Origin: Phoronis australis
Taxonomy: Eukaryota; Phoronida; Phoronidae
DNA: 55,690 bases
Direction: 5' to 3'
Assembly (NCBI GenBank): GCA_002633005.1
Contig: NMRA01000005.1
Coordinates: forward strand, 835,016 to 890,705
The notes beneath the pieces are model-generated. The model searched no databases. It was not told the DNA's origin and saw only the letters and a list, made by a program, of their open reading frames with translations. The position numbers and the translations under genes were made by a program. The first letter of the stretch is position 1. Every line of letters starts with the position of its first letter. This document shows, piece after piece, positions 48,101 to 55,690 of the stretch.

Positions 48101-51100
48101 CCTCCGCCATCAGCCACGTCTTCATCACCCCCTTCATCACCCCTGGAACCCTCAGCACCATTGTCCCTCCCAGGCCCATCTATCATGTCACTGCTCAAAC
48201 CTAAGTCTGTTTCCCCGCCTCCTGTCAAAATTTCTCCTCCTAGGCAAGAACCTGCAATTCCTATTCGTCGTTCACCTACACCTCCTCCTCTCGCCGTCCG
48301 TCACATTTCCCCTCCCCCAATAACCACTCCTACTTTACCAGTAAGTCAGAGTAAGCCGCCTAAGAAGAAGCCTTATAAAGAGCCATTGGCCAGTTCCAGT
48401 CAAGCTCTGCCCCCAAGTTCAGTTCCACCTGCCATTCTCACTGTTCCAACTGTGCCCAAGAAAGCCTCTCCTGGCAGGCCACCAAAGAAGAAGTTCCGCG
48501 ACACGTCCTTGACAGAACCGCCACCACCACGACCTAAGATTACATTACCACCAAAGAAATCTGCTGCCATGAAAGCTGTCGCTGCTGCCAAACAGAAGGA
48601 GTTGTCTCCTCCCAAAGTAGCGCCTCCTTCCCCCGTCAAGAGTTCACCTCCTGCAGTTCAAGGAGCCTCATTGGCTGCAACACCTGTCCGGACAGTCATC
48701 ACAGAGACTGTGGGAACAACTTTTGTATGTATATCTTTTATTCTGTTCACAGGTGCATGGTTACAAGTATCCCCAAATCGAGAGGCATTGCTAGAAAAAT
48801 TGTGCTATATACCTGAGTGTACTGCTTTAGATGACGCGTTAAAACATCTTTTGGCCTATACTTTCCAAAGTCTTCCATAAAACTGAAGCTGGGTCTGTGT
48901 TTTGAGATGTTGTTAGAAATCACGTGACTTAATTTTCAAAGTTGCATTTTCCGCTTTGATAATTATTTATTGAAACTTGTGGAGTACAAGAAGGAAAATT
49001 CATTGTCCAGCTTCAGGTTATTTTGAAACAAGAGTGTGATAGAGTCGAACCTTTAATGCATTTGTTCTTTATTCAAAAGTTTGGTGGCTCTGTTATAATA
49101 CTGTTTCCTTTTTAGGATGAAAGTGGTCAGCAGATCTGGATTTGTCCGACCTGTAAGAAGCCCGACGATGGGAGTCCAATGGTGGGGTGTGATTTATGTG
49201 ATGACTGGTATCACTGGTAGGTGGCGCTTTGCTCATTATGAGTGAGAGGAGGATTAAGGTCTGAGTTTCGTAGACGCAACAATCTTGCAAAGGAAGCTAG
49301 GGTGATCACTTGCCTCGCTTGTGTGGCGATATTTAAGTCTTGCGTAATGTTGCTTTTTCGTGAGATTCTCGCATATATGGAACTTGCGACAGGGTATGGC
49401 CACTATGTTAATGTTGTCAAGTGATAGTATTCTTTAGAATTAGAGTGCGCTGGCATATAATTAATTCCTTTGGTGTTTTCTAACATAAGGACAGCAGTTT
49501 GATGAAAAATCACTGTGAGGGTTTAGTGATACATAATTAACCCTTTGATAATGATGAATCAGCAAATCTCTTTACTTTGATAAACTTTCACCTCTAAATG
49601 TTTCGTGCACTTCAGGGCTATCATCAGTTAAATACATTTTTTTTGCATTACATGCCAAAAGTATTCAGACATTGTGTCTTGGAATGCCGTTAGAAGGCTG
49701 GACTGAAACTGAATTCATCATCAGAAGAGCTTTCCGTCGTGACCGAGAATGAAGTCAAACGGAAGAGTGTCTGTGTTTAGAATTTGCCGAAATGATAATT
49801 ACTGCCGGTCATTTAGCTCTGTCATGGTGGGGAAAGGTTATTTTGTCCGATTACTTTTGTCCTGTACTGTGGGTGTAGTCAATTTGTTGACGTTATTTTG
49901 ATCTCGCTGTTTAGGTCATGTCTCGGACGGAAACGGAAGTATGTACCTATAACTTCTAACATGGTTTTTATAGGATCAAAGAGACCTTGAATTTTTTGTT
50001 TAAAAGTTTACTTTTTGTTTTGTTCTTGAATTGGAAATTGGCTCTGAAAATCGCTTGGAATCCAGAAACAATTCCCTCAAATTTCAACTCTTCGTAATTG
50101 TTGTCATCAAATTTGCAGAGTTTTTGTTTTTTGAAAAGTGCATCACATAAGTAATGTAGAAAAATTGAATGATTTTTATGTGTAAAGTATGCAGCGTCAG
50201 AGGTGGTACAGTTATTTAAAAATGTCCTTAAGAATTATATAAGTGGTCAATTACCGGAGGTTGAGAAATCTAAGAAAGCCATTCGGTTTCAAAATTCAGT
50301 TCTAAGGGAAATCTCTGGCTTGCAAACGACTTGGAGCCACCATGTTTTCATGGTTAGTCACCTGACGGGTGACATTAGAATTTTCATTTTCATCCGGTTA
50401 GTAAGGGATTGTCGTTTTAGCATATTTATTCCTACCGTTATGTGAATTTTACCTTCATGAGGTTCTGTTGTCTTGCATATTGGCAAATTCTTATTGTATT
50501 TTGTTGTAATCATTGTGACCTTGAATGACTTTATTGAAAAAATTTTTGATGGTGATATCATCTCATCGTTAAGAGCGCTTCACTTGATATCAGACTGTCA
50601 GCAAAAATTCTTCAGTTTGGGACACAATATGGATGACAAGTAGAATTTTATGTTGCCATTGGCAACACACTTGCCTAGTTTCCAAACAAATTAAGCTGAA
50701 AGAAAATTTCAGTCATCTTTTACCATGGTTTGTTTAAAGCCAAAAGGGCATAGCTGGCTCGGGTCTGTGATGGTGTGGTATTCCACACGAGACAAGTATA
50801 AGTGATCCGATTTGCCTGTATTCTCAAATCAATTTCATTTTTTGACCGTACTGAAGCTAAGCAAAACTTTGTATCTGTTCCATTGTTGTCGGCCATTAGA
50901 TATGGAAAGGCTTAGTGCTTTGTCTCAAGTTGAAGAGCTTTTATCAGTCTGAAAGTGTGAAACAGCTTGTACAAACTACATGTTTGAAAAGACTAAAATA
51001 GCGATCATTTTCATCCAAAAAATTGACTTTTATCTTTTTTTTAAATCTGTTTCTGGAAGATAGCAAGCGTTTGTGTTATGAGCAATTAAAAAAGGTGCTT

Positions 51101-51413
51101 CAAAATATCGTTTGGTAGAGTAAAAGTTCCTCACTATGTAAGTCAAGTCAGTTTGAGCCTTAGAAAATGCTATTTTCACAGTTTTAACAACTCCTTTCTT
51201 CAGACAGATCCATTCCTCTTAGCTATGTATCATTTTGCAATTTACTGGACTTTCGACTTATTTTCACCTCACAGTAACCTTTAATCTTCAGTTGTTTTTT
51301 TTTTCAGGTCATGTGTTGGTATTCAAGTGGAACCGCCTGAGAATCAAGAATGGTTTTGTCCACGCTGTTCAGATAAACGAAAAAAGAAAAGAAGAAAGAA
51401 ACACAGAGATTAA
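27033..51413 (+). CDS. TAF3: TAF3-like gene, TFIID subunit 3 (eleven coding exons seen)
   Basis: The model joins eleven exons by GT-AG introns with matching phases into 1001 codons; human TAF3 is 929 residues. TAF3 is the TFIID subunit that pairs with TAF10 through a histone fold and anchors TFIID to H3K4me3 promoters through a PHD finger. Order seen: histone-fold helices 1-2 (residues 3-55), basic segment KRPLSATGEAPAAKRQK (about 86-102), acidic and Pro/Ser-rich linker (103-470), Lys-rich region (471-657), Pro-rich linker (658-930), PHD finger (934-987), and a basic tail ending at residue 1001. PHD ligands are C943, C946, C958, C961, H966, C969, C984 and C987. The residues for H3K4me3 binding in mammals (W868, D877, M882, W891) are present as W941, D950, M955 and W964. 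The alpha-3 part of the histone fold is missing from the visible exons, so one exon in intron 1 is absent or unseen. Confidence 0.93.
27590..30048 (+). mobile_element. 2.46-kb hAT-like non-autonomous element
   Basis: It begins cagggctcgac and ends gtcgagccctg, perfect 11-bp inverted termini. Subterminal zones on both sides contain the palindrome aggtcgcatt(t/c)gcgacct and repeated (a)aatgcgagctg motifs in mirrored order, a typical transposase-binding layout. Internal frames (for example 28033-28239 and 28704-28922) are short and show no hAT dimerisation motif, so it looks non-autonomous. The interior includes a C-rich run near 28710 and is richer in CG than the intron around it. No 8-bp target duplication was seen (flanks agtttagt and tgtggtac). 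Confidence 0.85.
30303..30388. mobile_element. Short foldback MITE (86 bp)
   Basis: The left arm tggtccctgatttagagg (continuing cccag) and the right arm (reverse complement tggtccctgatttagagg, continuing tccag) match for 22 of 23 bases around a 40-bp loop. This is near-perfect and therefore recent, or kept by structure. Confidence 0.85.
31854..32520. repeat. 346-bp tandem duplication of an AT-rich foldback unit
   Basis: Unit A starts at 31921 and unit B at 32267; both begin atttgaaatttgttaagtg and remain alignable for about 250 bases to aaaatatg. Inside each, tgaaatttgttaagtgttact and a downstream acactta(g/a)caaatttt(ga) form inverted arms about 125 bp apart. A (TTR)n-type stretch at 31854-31920 precedes unit A. 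This is a foldback element that was duplicated in tandem. Confidence 0.85.
32701..32775. repeat. 25-bp tandem repeat, three copies
   Basis: Three direct copies of gatggtagct(t/a)ctgtatag followed by (a/g)tcttt, with two substitutions in total. 33021-33056 nearby is a perfect 18-bp duplication (aatgcttgttaatgttta). Confidence 0.95.
33560..33725. repeat. 34-bp-arm hairpin between GT-rich microsatellites
   Basis: The arms are 33610-33643 and 33665-33698, complementary over 34 bases with about three mismatches; core gagaaccagttt / aaactggttctc, separated by 21 bases. A gtgtgcgtgcgtg run precedes it and gtgtgtgtgt follows. The arms could be the ends of a tiny MITE. Confidence 0.85.
33841..33880 (+). 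mobile_element. hAT-type MITE, CAGGGCTTGG family, 3-prime fragment
   Basis: Only the last 40 bases of the family (ttttcctattttttgtcactggtcatttccaaaccctg) are present. The left part is missing or too decayed to see. Confidence 0.65.
34890..35031 (+). CDS. TAF3: TAF3 coding exon 2 of the visible model
   Basis: Acceptor cttcttttag, donor gtgagt. It encodes a Ser/Thr/Gly-rich stretch and then KRPLSATGEAPAAKRQK, matching the vertebrate KRPLDSPEAEELPAMKRPR basic segment and probably a nuclear localisation signal. It enters in phase 1, the same phase at which exon 1 leaves. The exons can therefore join in frame even though the histone fold would then be cut short. Confidence 0.88.
37285..37544 (+). 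mobile_element. hAT-type MITE, CAGGGCCCTCATTC family
   Basis: Left end cagggccctcattc, right end gaatgaaggccctg (one mismatch as an inverted repeat). The body is unusually C/G-rich, with attcccct motifs and a G run near 37511. Both flanks carry caccg directly next to the element (37280-37284 and 37545-37549), a possible 5-bp or decayed longer target duplication. Confidence 0.8.
39800..40128 (+). mobile_element. hAT-type MITE, CAGGGCTTGG family (copy 3), triplicated right end
   Basis: Left end cagggcttggaattttcttc. The expected right end ggtcattccaagccctg occurs three times, ending at 40045, 40087 and 40128. The ends are separated by 41-42-bp units containing gaatatgtaacagtttgtgtca. The terminal inverted repeat has thus been tandemly amplified, perhaps by slippage or by an aberrant excision. 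Confidence 0.88.
40480..40700 (+). promoter_or_regulatory. CpG-rich promoter-like patch inside TAF3 intron 2
   Basis: About a dozen CpG dinucleotides fall within some 110 bases (40528-40640) in an otherwise CpG-poor, AT-rich intron. ccgccatcttg at 40565-40575 is the reverse complement of the YY1 core CAAGATGGCGG, common just downstream of animal TSSs. A good donor, aaaatcg-gtgagt, lies at 40691. Together these look like a first exon and its promoter. The YY1 orientation favours the minus strand, while the donor favours the plus strand. No TATA box is evident. Confidence 0.4.
41886..42292 (+). CDS. TAF3: TAF3 coding exon 3
   Basis: Acceptor tattctacag, donor gtgggt, entering phase 2 and leaving phase 1. 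It encodes a disordered, highly charged region: LPEEAEPSSYEMKGVVMSEL, a DDDDDDEND run, a Pro/Lys stretch and an acidic EEEEEE end. Met at 41923 and Met at 41938 are in frame and could start a shorter isoform if an internal promoter is used. Confidence 0.9.
42768..42988 (+). CDS. TAF3: TAF3 coding exon 4
   Basis: Acceptor gattttcag, donor gtaatt, leaving phase 0. It encodes EPSPEPVAKVDPNRSPEDFS and a predicted amphipathic helix SIDDAIESAILNAM at 42893-42934. It corresponds to the recurring A-SID--I motif of vertebrate TAF3 linkers. Confidence 0.9.
43263..43737 (+). CDS. TAF3: TAF3 coding exon 5
   Basis: Acceptor cttgtcccatag, donor gtgagt, phase 0 in and 1 out. It is Pro/Ser/Thr-rich (PPASPSPLPSPPTPATPP), then carries SIDESIESAIKNSMAED (43494-43544), then AFDEFDAKPVSLVTPFKVP. 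The second SID helix repeats that of exon 4. Confidence 0.92.
44284..44527 (+). mobile_element. hAT-type MITE, CAGGGCTTGG family (copy 4), next to exon 6
   Basis: Left end caggacttggagttttcttc, right end tcattccaagccctg, 244 bp. The interior is aligned with copies 2 and 3. It ends 50 bases before TAF3 exon 6, so the remaining intron tail (44528-44577) must hold the branch point (ctgac near 44539) and the acceptor. Confidence 0.88.
44578..44963 (+). CDS. TAF3: TAF3 coding exon 6
   Basis: Acceptor catttacag, donor gtaatt, phase 1 in and 0 out. It encodes a Lys-rich N-terminal half (KKLKRLKIKSLTTQDKGKKA) and then MLTPEDIKKFEFPSSPTKPE and PPLAPLKIGISANKFGI. The acceptor tract is weak and short, wedged against a MITE. 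The frame continues correctly into exon 7. Confidence 0.88.
46041..46214 (+). CDS. TAF3: TAF3 coding exon 7 (58-codon Lys/Asp cassette)
   Basis: Acceptor tattcttctgaag, donor gtagga, phase 0 at both ends. Nearly pure K/D/E/R: repeats of KDRDK, KVKDRVKVKDRDK and KDRDKEKGK. It corresponds to the long KEKDKxKE region of vertebrate TAF3. Because it is 174 bases and phase 0-0, it can be skipped or duplicated without a frame change. Confidence 0.9.
47331..47506 (+). CDS. TAF3: TAF3 coding exon 8
   Basis: Acceptor tgtttcttttag, donor gtgagt, phase 0 in and 2 out. It encodes PPAEDAISDIKPPSLPKLTL then KLGGLTKGTIAPVIESPSP. The PKLTLKLGG part resembles the vertebrate PRLTLRVGAGQDKIVI segment that precedes the Pro-rich linker. 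Confidence 0.9.
47544..47660 (+). repeat. Dispersed repeat shared with 49665-49790
   Basis: Both start gtattcagaca, contain ggctgga..gaa and a stretch ctttcc(t/g)(c/t)(a/c)(t/g)tgac(t/c)gagaatgaa. Divergence is high, class unknown. Confidence 0.45.
48073..48724 (+). CDS. TAF3: TAF3 coding exon 9 (proline-rich linker)
   Basis: Acceptor atctcttccag, donor gtatgt, phase 2 in and 0 out. It is a long Pro/Ser/Lys-rich linker with two AT-hook-like pieces (SPGRPPKKKFRD, PPPRPKITLPPKK). It ends ATPVRTVITETVGTTF, the direct counterpart of vertebrate APVRSVVTETVSTYV that leads into the PHD finger. Confidence 0.93.
49116..49216 (+). CDS. TAF3: TAF3 coding exon 10 (PHD finger, first half)
   Basis: Acceptor cctttttag, donor gtaggt, phase 0 in and 2 out. 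It encodes DESGQQIWICPTC, KKPDDGSPMVGCDLCDDWYH, then W (split codon). It provides zinc ligands C, C, C, C and H, plus the aromatic and Met residues of the H3K4me3 pocket. Confidence 0.96.
49217..51307 (+). other. TAF3: TAF3 intron 10 (2.1 kb)
   Basis: Non-coding. It includes a repeat at 49665-49790 resembling 47544-47650, and a partial dispersed repeat near 50626-50660. The 3-prime end has a long T run before tttcag. Confidence 0.8.
51308..51413 (+). CDS. TAF3: TAF3 coding exon 11 (PHD second half, basic tail, stop)
   Basis: The acceptor has a T-rich tract and tttcag. It encodes SCVGIQVEPPENQEWFCPRC, completing the C4HC3 PHD, then SDKRKKKRRKKHRD and TAA at 51411-51413. The basic tail matches the vertebrate KKKDKKHKKRKH terminus. 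Confidence 0.96.
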
Positions 51414-51572
51414 AGTCTTAACATTTGCCAGTTTTATGAAAAAAAATCTATTTTATAACCTTTGATAATATGTGTCTGAACGCTGATCGCCTTTGCTGAG
51501 GTTTTCCTTCCAGTCTGTGTTTAATTGACAAGCATAAAATGACAAAATTTCATGGATCATTTTATTCATGAA

Positions 51573-51578
51573 AATAAA
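51573..51578 (+). terminator. TAF3: Polyadenylation signal of TAF3
   Basis: A canonical AATAAA lies 160 bases after the stop, followed by T-rich sequence (ttctgtctgttttcttc) that fits a downstream element. It would give a short 3-prime UTR. Confidence 0.65.
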
Positions 51579-51807
51579 GTGAAATTTAGACTTCTGTCTG
51601 TTTTCTTCAACACTTAGTACTTGAACTGAACCAAGATGCTGGAATGGTAGATGCTAACACACTTTATTCCATTCTAGTTTATTAAGGAAAATTGGTTTTC
51701 TCACTTGGTCCTGTTGTTGATTCCATTATTTTGCTGTAGGTGTACCTTTCTCTTTTGCTAAATGTTACTAAAGACAGGGTCACATTACCCAGTTCATATT
51801 GCTGTGG

Positions 51808-51915
51808 CATAAAATCAAAAATCAAATTCTACAGGCTTTCTACTTTCATAATTAATATATTCTTTTGCTGAGTTAAAATTTGTTTTGTACATATTTGGTC
51901 AAATTCACCTACTCC
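51808..51915 (+). repeat. Second copy of the 13821 dispersed repeat
   Basis: aaaatcaaattctacaggctttctactttcataatt and the following AT-rich part match 13821-13915. Confidence 0.6.
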
Positions 51916-52129
51916 ATGTTATAACCTTAATCATCTACAAACTTACAAAATACAAATGGATTTGTATTCCAATAGCTTACATTACAAATACGTGGAATCG
52001 TGGCCATAATTTAACACAAGACATTTAACATGACATTATTGGTGAGAAAGAAGGTTTTCTAAGATAAGTTCCATCTCAGTGCTGGCAGAGCTAAAGCCCA
52101 CTTGATACAGTCGCTGGCCCAGTGCTGTT

Positions 52130-52280
52130 TTATTGGAGCGTAGGCGCACATAGGCGCAGCCAACCACCTTTTGGCATTTGAACGTAGCGCCTACGCACCC
52201 TAAATTATCGGTTCAGTGCTCAAAGTGATACGGTGGGCTTTGGGCGCCTACTTACCCCTAATTTTACCACTACAGCACTG
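52130..52280 (-). mobile_element. hAT-type MITE, CAGTGCTGTAGTGG family (copy 2)
   Basis: This is the reverse orientation of the element at 8004: it ends ttttaccactacagcactg, starts cagtgctgttttattgg, and has an interior with gcgcctac and taggcgc motifs. The 8-bp flanks cgctggcc (52122-52129) and cgctggcc (52281-52288) are identical, a perfect target-site duplication. This fixes the element ends and supports hAT-type transposition. Confidence 0.95.
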
Positions 52281-52689
52281 CGCTGGCCTCGATTTCAGCA
52301 AATGGTCTGGTGGACAACCACGAGGGTTATCGTAATTTATAAAAAGTTACAACAAAATTTCCACGGATTTTGTTGTTTTATATCTCTGATCAAAGCTAAT
52401 AACTTACACAATTCTTTCTAACCAGCGACAATCACTGAAATGTTTGTTCGGCCGTAGAACGAACAACTTGCCTTCATGTTAAACCAACCAAAACCGGGTG
52501 CAGAAAGTACACCACAGTTTTTGAAGAGCTTTCACTTACATTCGTAAGCAACACGTAAAAACGATGTGTATAGTTTGAGCATGCGCGCGCCCAGCCTTTA
52601 ATATGGGGGGCTCGAATTTCTGGCGATGTGGACCTTTTGCTGACAAAAAAGCGGGAGGACTAAAAAAAAACGGGATACCACCTTCACTG

Positions 52690-52918
52690 TGCGTCGAGGA
52701 GGCAGTGTGGCCTGGTTGATAAGTGCCCGCTTTCTTTACTCGAGGTCGTGGGTTCAAGTCCCACCAGGTCACACTGCTAAACCCTTGAGCCAGGTTTCTA
52801 GCTCCTCAGCTCGGTTTTAACCATATATTAATAAAGCATACCAATATTTCCAGGTGATCAGTGCAATGGGCTCACTTGCGAGGCCTGCTCACGTCTGGTA
52901 TAATAACGTGCAAATAAN
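52690..52918 (+). mobile_element. tRNA-derived SINE family S1, full-length copy
   Basis: The tRNA-like head carries an exact A box TGGTTGATAAG (in ggcctggttgataagtgcccgc) and a B box GGTTCAAGTCC. The body matches 21186-21430 and 10779-10899 (cagctcggttttaacc, atattaataaagca, gatcagtgcaatggg, gcacgtctgg-like). It ends at an ambiguous base (n at 52919) and a C run, so the 3-prime end may be disturbed by assembly. Confidence 0.9.
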
Positions 52919-52931
52919 CCCCCCCCCCCCT

Positions 52932-53950
52932 CAACTAAGTTACCTAAATTTTTTCGTACTTGTTTGGTTCTTTAGATACAGATGTAATATTTTGCTATAA
53001 TTCTACCTCCATTATGAGCTATTCTTTGACTAAATGACATTGTCTAATAATATAACTAACTTAGCCCTTAATTCAATCAAAATAATTATAGGGACTTAGT
53101 AATGAAATAAGCCAAAAACAAACAGGGCTGAAAGTTACGAAATACTCACACTTTAGTGACACCTGTTGACTGGCGAAACCGTGACTCATGCTGTGTTCTA
53201 AATTGATGAAATGTGAATGGTACAGTGTCCTTAGCAACGTTTTTTTTTCACAAATTTTTGATGCCATCTATCTTTGCAGCATTTCATGGACATATCCATT
53301 CTTAAGCTGCGCGCTCGAACACAATACTGATTTTTTTTCAAACATTTATTGTAACAAACTGACAATTACAAGAATACAAACGCACATAAATATTTACCAT
53401 CGTTATAGCTGAATTAAATTTCATTTTCGTTGTGATTTTCTAATGTACCATTTATTCTACAAATAGTAAATTCTATATTTCTATAGTTTTTCAAAACTCT
53501 CGTGACATCAGGTGTAAACGGAATTTTGTTCTTCATTCTACATTGATAAATGACATTTTTGTTATTAAAACTACGAGATTTATACAGTTTTTACATTTGG
53601 TATTTAATACTGAATTATAGTGATGAGCTAAGTTAGCTTTATTGCTCAACTATCCAGGTATAACAAGGATGTATTTAATACTATTGAGAGATGAAGACTT
53701 CCAGAATTTATTTTCCAATTTTAGCTGCTAGTACACAAACGTTGCTCTTAATTCCCTAACAAATTCATAGAAAAGTAATTGAATGTAAATTCTTCATACG
53801 AGTTACAGGGAGAGCAGGAGATGAACAGGTGAACTAATATGATTTAACAACTGAAATCTTGCCTACGACTGTTAAATTTATTTTAGACTACACAATAGCC
53901 ACCTTTTCGATTCCTTAAAACGTTGTCAAACAAATCACCAGCAAATGACA
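52932..53950. other. Non-coding stretch, nothing recognised
   Basis: AT-rich, no exon-like frame. It begins after a C homopolymer with an ambiguous base. Confidence 0.5.
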
Positions 53951-53961
53951 TTTCTAGAACA

Positions 53962-54204
53962 GTAAATGCAGCGGTTGTCCATTTTGTATCTTACTCAGAC
54001 TACAAAATTTTTGTTAGAGCGATTGCCTCCGATCCCAATAAAATCAAGTGATTGTTGCTTGGTTCTCCTCCTGCTAAAGCCTTCATGGACGGCGTCACAG
54101 AAATTATTGGACCACTTCAACGAGTTGTTCACCTGGGTGAGAATGAAGCTGCTAAACCAACGAAGAGTCACAGTCTGTCCTTAGTGGTAGGTAAAGTCAG
54201 GTAG
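53962..54204 (+). pseudogene. Possible broken dehydrogenase-like fragment
   Basis: One frame reads VVHFVSYSDYKIFVRAIASD, a TGA stop at 54049, then LLLGSPPAKAFMDGVTEIIG, PLQRVVHLGENEAAKPTK and LSLVVGKVR before a stop. The ordering (a helix with a Gly/Pro turn, then G-x-hydrophobic-HLGENEAAK-x-x-x...L) vaguely recalls the junction of the NAD-binding and helical domains of the 6-phosphogluconate/3-hydroxyisobutyrate dehydrogenase superfamily, where HVGE-G-G---K--NN occurs. The catalytic Asn pair is not present. This is a weak recognition and may be chance. Confidence 0.25.
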
Positions 54205-54399
54205 ATCCACTTCTCAATTGGAGGTGAGGATACTCTTACGGTGACTGATAAGGCAGTCCAAAGTTCTGAGACGCCACGGCACAATTCCTCTTAGCAGGAT
54301 ATCTTCCTGCTCTTAGTGATACGCAACGCATAATGGAGGTTCGGAAACTTACGGAGGTCGGCGTCAAGGCCATCGACAACGTACCACTCCCATACGAAA

Positions 54400-55060
54400 A
54401 TATTCAATAGGATCCTATAGCATCCTATAGAATTCGTATAGGATAAGATTTCCTACAAGAATTCCTATGGAAATTCCTATAAGAATTCCTATAGGAATAT
54501 CGATTTCCTATAGGATTCCTATAGGATCAAGATATCCTATAGGAATTCCTATTGAAAAAATTCTTTAGGAATTTAATCACAAATCTGATTTCTAAGCATA
54601 GGATTCCTATAGGAAATCCTATAGGATCCAATATGAAATCATATAGGATCCAGTAGGAAATCATTTAAAAAATTTCTATAGGATTTCCTATAGAAAATCC
54701 TATAGGATTCCTATAGGAAATTCTATAGGATTCATATGGGAAATCCTATATGATTCCTATAGGATATCTTATAGGATTTCCTACAGGAATCTAATAGGAT
54801 TTTAGGTAGGAATCCTATAGGTTTTCCTATAAAAATCCTACAGAAAAAATCGTGTAGGATCCAATAAGAAATCCTATAGAAAATTCTTATGGGAAATCCT
54901 ATAGGATTCCTGCAGGAAATCCTATAGGATCCAATAGGAAATCCTTTAGGATTTCTTATAGCAATCCTAAAGTATTTCCTATAAAAATCCTATAGGAAAT
55001 CGCATATGATCCAATAGCATCCTATTGAACCTCCTATAGGATCTTATTGAACTGATAGAA
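54400..55060. repeat. Palindromic CCTATAGG cluster (about 660 bp)
   Basis: The block is composed almost wholly of variants of ATTCCTATAGGAAT and ATCCTATAGGATCC. By my count the octamer CCTATAGG occurs about fourteen times, and many half sites differ by one base. Spacing is irregular (roughly 10-20 bases), so it is not a simple fixed-period satellite. No ORF. It can fold on itself in very many ways. Confidence 0.9.
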
Positions 55061-55690
55061 TCCTAGTGAATTTAAGGTACATGAAATTCTCTTAAAACAT
55101 AACATATATATATATATATATCTGTCATTACAGCTGTTTCATTTCTGGTGTATTAAATTATAACGTTGTGTCTAAACTTCTTTTACAGCTGCATGATAAC
55201 AGGATAAAGCAGGTTTCCTCAGAAAGTGACCTTCTAGTGTTAGAAAACTGTGAAGTTTAAATTGTATCCTGCTCTCTCGTTCTATTGTAGTTCATATCCG
55301 ATTACTCACTGGTGACATCCCTCACTTTGTTTGCGTTCACTCACCCCACCCCCCATGTCTTGACATGATCAGGTAATTGTCCTGTCCACTGATACTTATT
55401 CAGTTTTCTCCCTTATGTAATACCAGATCACGCTCAAGTTACCTCTCTATCAGTGGTGGTGCACTCTATACAGGTCCGTAGCGATCACAACACCTTATAC
55501 TGACCACAGGCAATGGTAATGCATCGAATTCTTAATCTGCATCTAAATCATTCATGTTCGGTTTTATTGCTTATTGCCTCTTACTGTTTCCCAGTTGCAC
55601 CATTACCAAAATGTAGTATAGTATCTTTGCAACTGCCTACAGTATGTATTAATGTGGTATTTTTGGTTGTCGTTAAAACATGTTTCCCAC
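55061..55690. other. Non-coding tail of the window
   Basis: It starts with a (TA)n run at about 55103-55122. No gene or known element was recognised in the rest. Confidence 0.5.

Noticed and set aside
48725-48880. Read-through of TAF3 exon 9 past its donor, ending in a stop at 48880
   Set aside because: A consensus gtatgt donor lies at 48725, and the next exon continues the conserved PHD lead-in in phase, so this is intron.
52919-52931. C homopolymer with an ambiguous base
   Set aside because: Most likely a sequencing or assembly limit at a homopolymer, not a biological signal.
1-55690. CRISPR arrays, bacterial operons, rRNA or functional tRNA genes
   Set aside because: No spaced identical direct repeats, rRNA cores or intact tRNA cloverleaves. 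The tRNA-like heads are parts of SINEs with unrelated bodies.

Overview
The window is a piece of an animal nuclear genome, almost certainly a marine-type invertebrate. Base composition is AT-rich. It holds one large intron-rich gene with standard GT-AG introns, and long non-coding stretches carry many short DNA-transposon derivatives (MITEs) and tRNA-derived SINEs. Nothing looks bacterial: there are no operons or dense ORFs. I cannot fix the phylum. The TAF3 and ARL6 proteins resemble their vertebrate counterparts well, which fits a deuterostome or a slowly evolving lophotrochozoan.

Two protein genes are clear. (1) An ARL6/BBS3-like small GTPase lies on the minus strand at 6580-7149, complete in a single exon. 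(2) A TAF3-like gene (TFIID subunit 3) lies on the plus strand at 27033-51413. I reconstructed eleven coding exons with consistent splice phases and a complete 1001-codon frame. It has the N-terminal half of the histone fold, a long proline/lysine-rich linker and a C-terminal PHD finger with all eight zinc ligands. The exon that should encode the second half of the histone fold was not found by eye.

Layout: 1-3.6 kb is non-coding with a 19-bp tandem repeat and a MITE. 3.9-5.3 kb is a decayed Ty3/gypsy retrotransposon carrying a nested tRNA-like SINE. 6.6-7.1 kb is ARL6. 8.0-11 kb holds a hAT-type MITE, a foldback element and SINE-like repeats. 11-27 kb has no gene that I can see, only repeats. 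27-51.4 kb is TAF3. Its first intron contains a 2.46-kb hAT-like element with terminal inverted repeats and a 346-bp tandem duplication. Its second intron contains MITEs and a CpG-rich, promoter-like patch at about 40.5-40.7 kb. 51.6-55.7 kb holds a MITE with a perfect 8-bp target duplication, a SINE, a doubtful dehydrogenase-like remnant, and a striking 650-bp block built from the palindrome TCCTATAGGA.

The two genes are unrelated in function: ARL6 acts in ciliary trafficking with the BBSome, and TAF3 in Pol II promoter recognition. The strongest leads are the apparent loss or absence of the TAF3 histone-fold alpha-3 exon, the internal promoter candidate that could give a TAF3 isoform lacking the histone fold, two ubiquitin-interacting-motif-like helices in TAF3, and the CCTATAGG palindrome block. 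No computation or database search was run. All homology statements are from recognition by eye.
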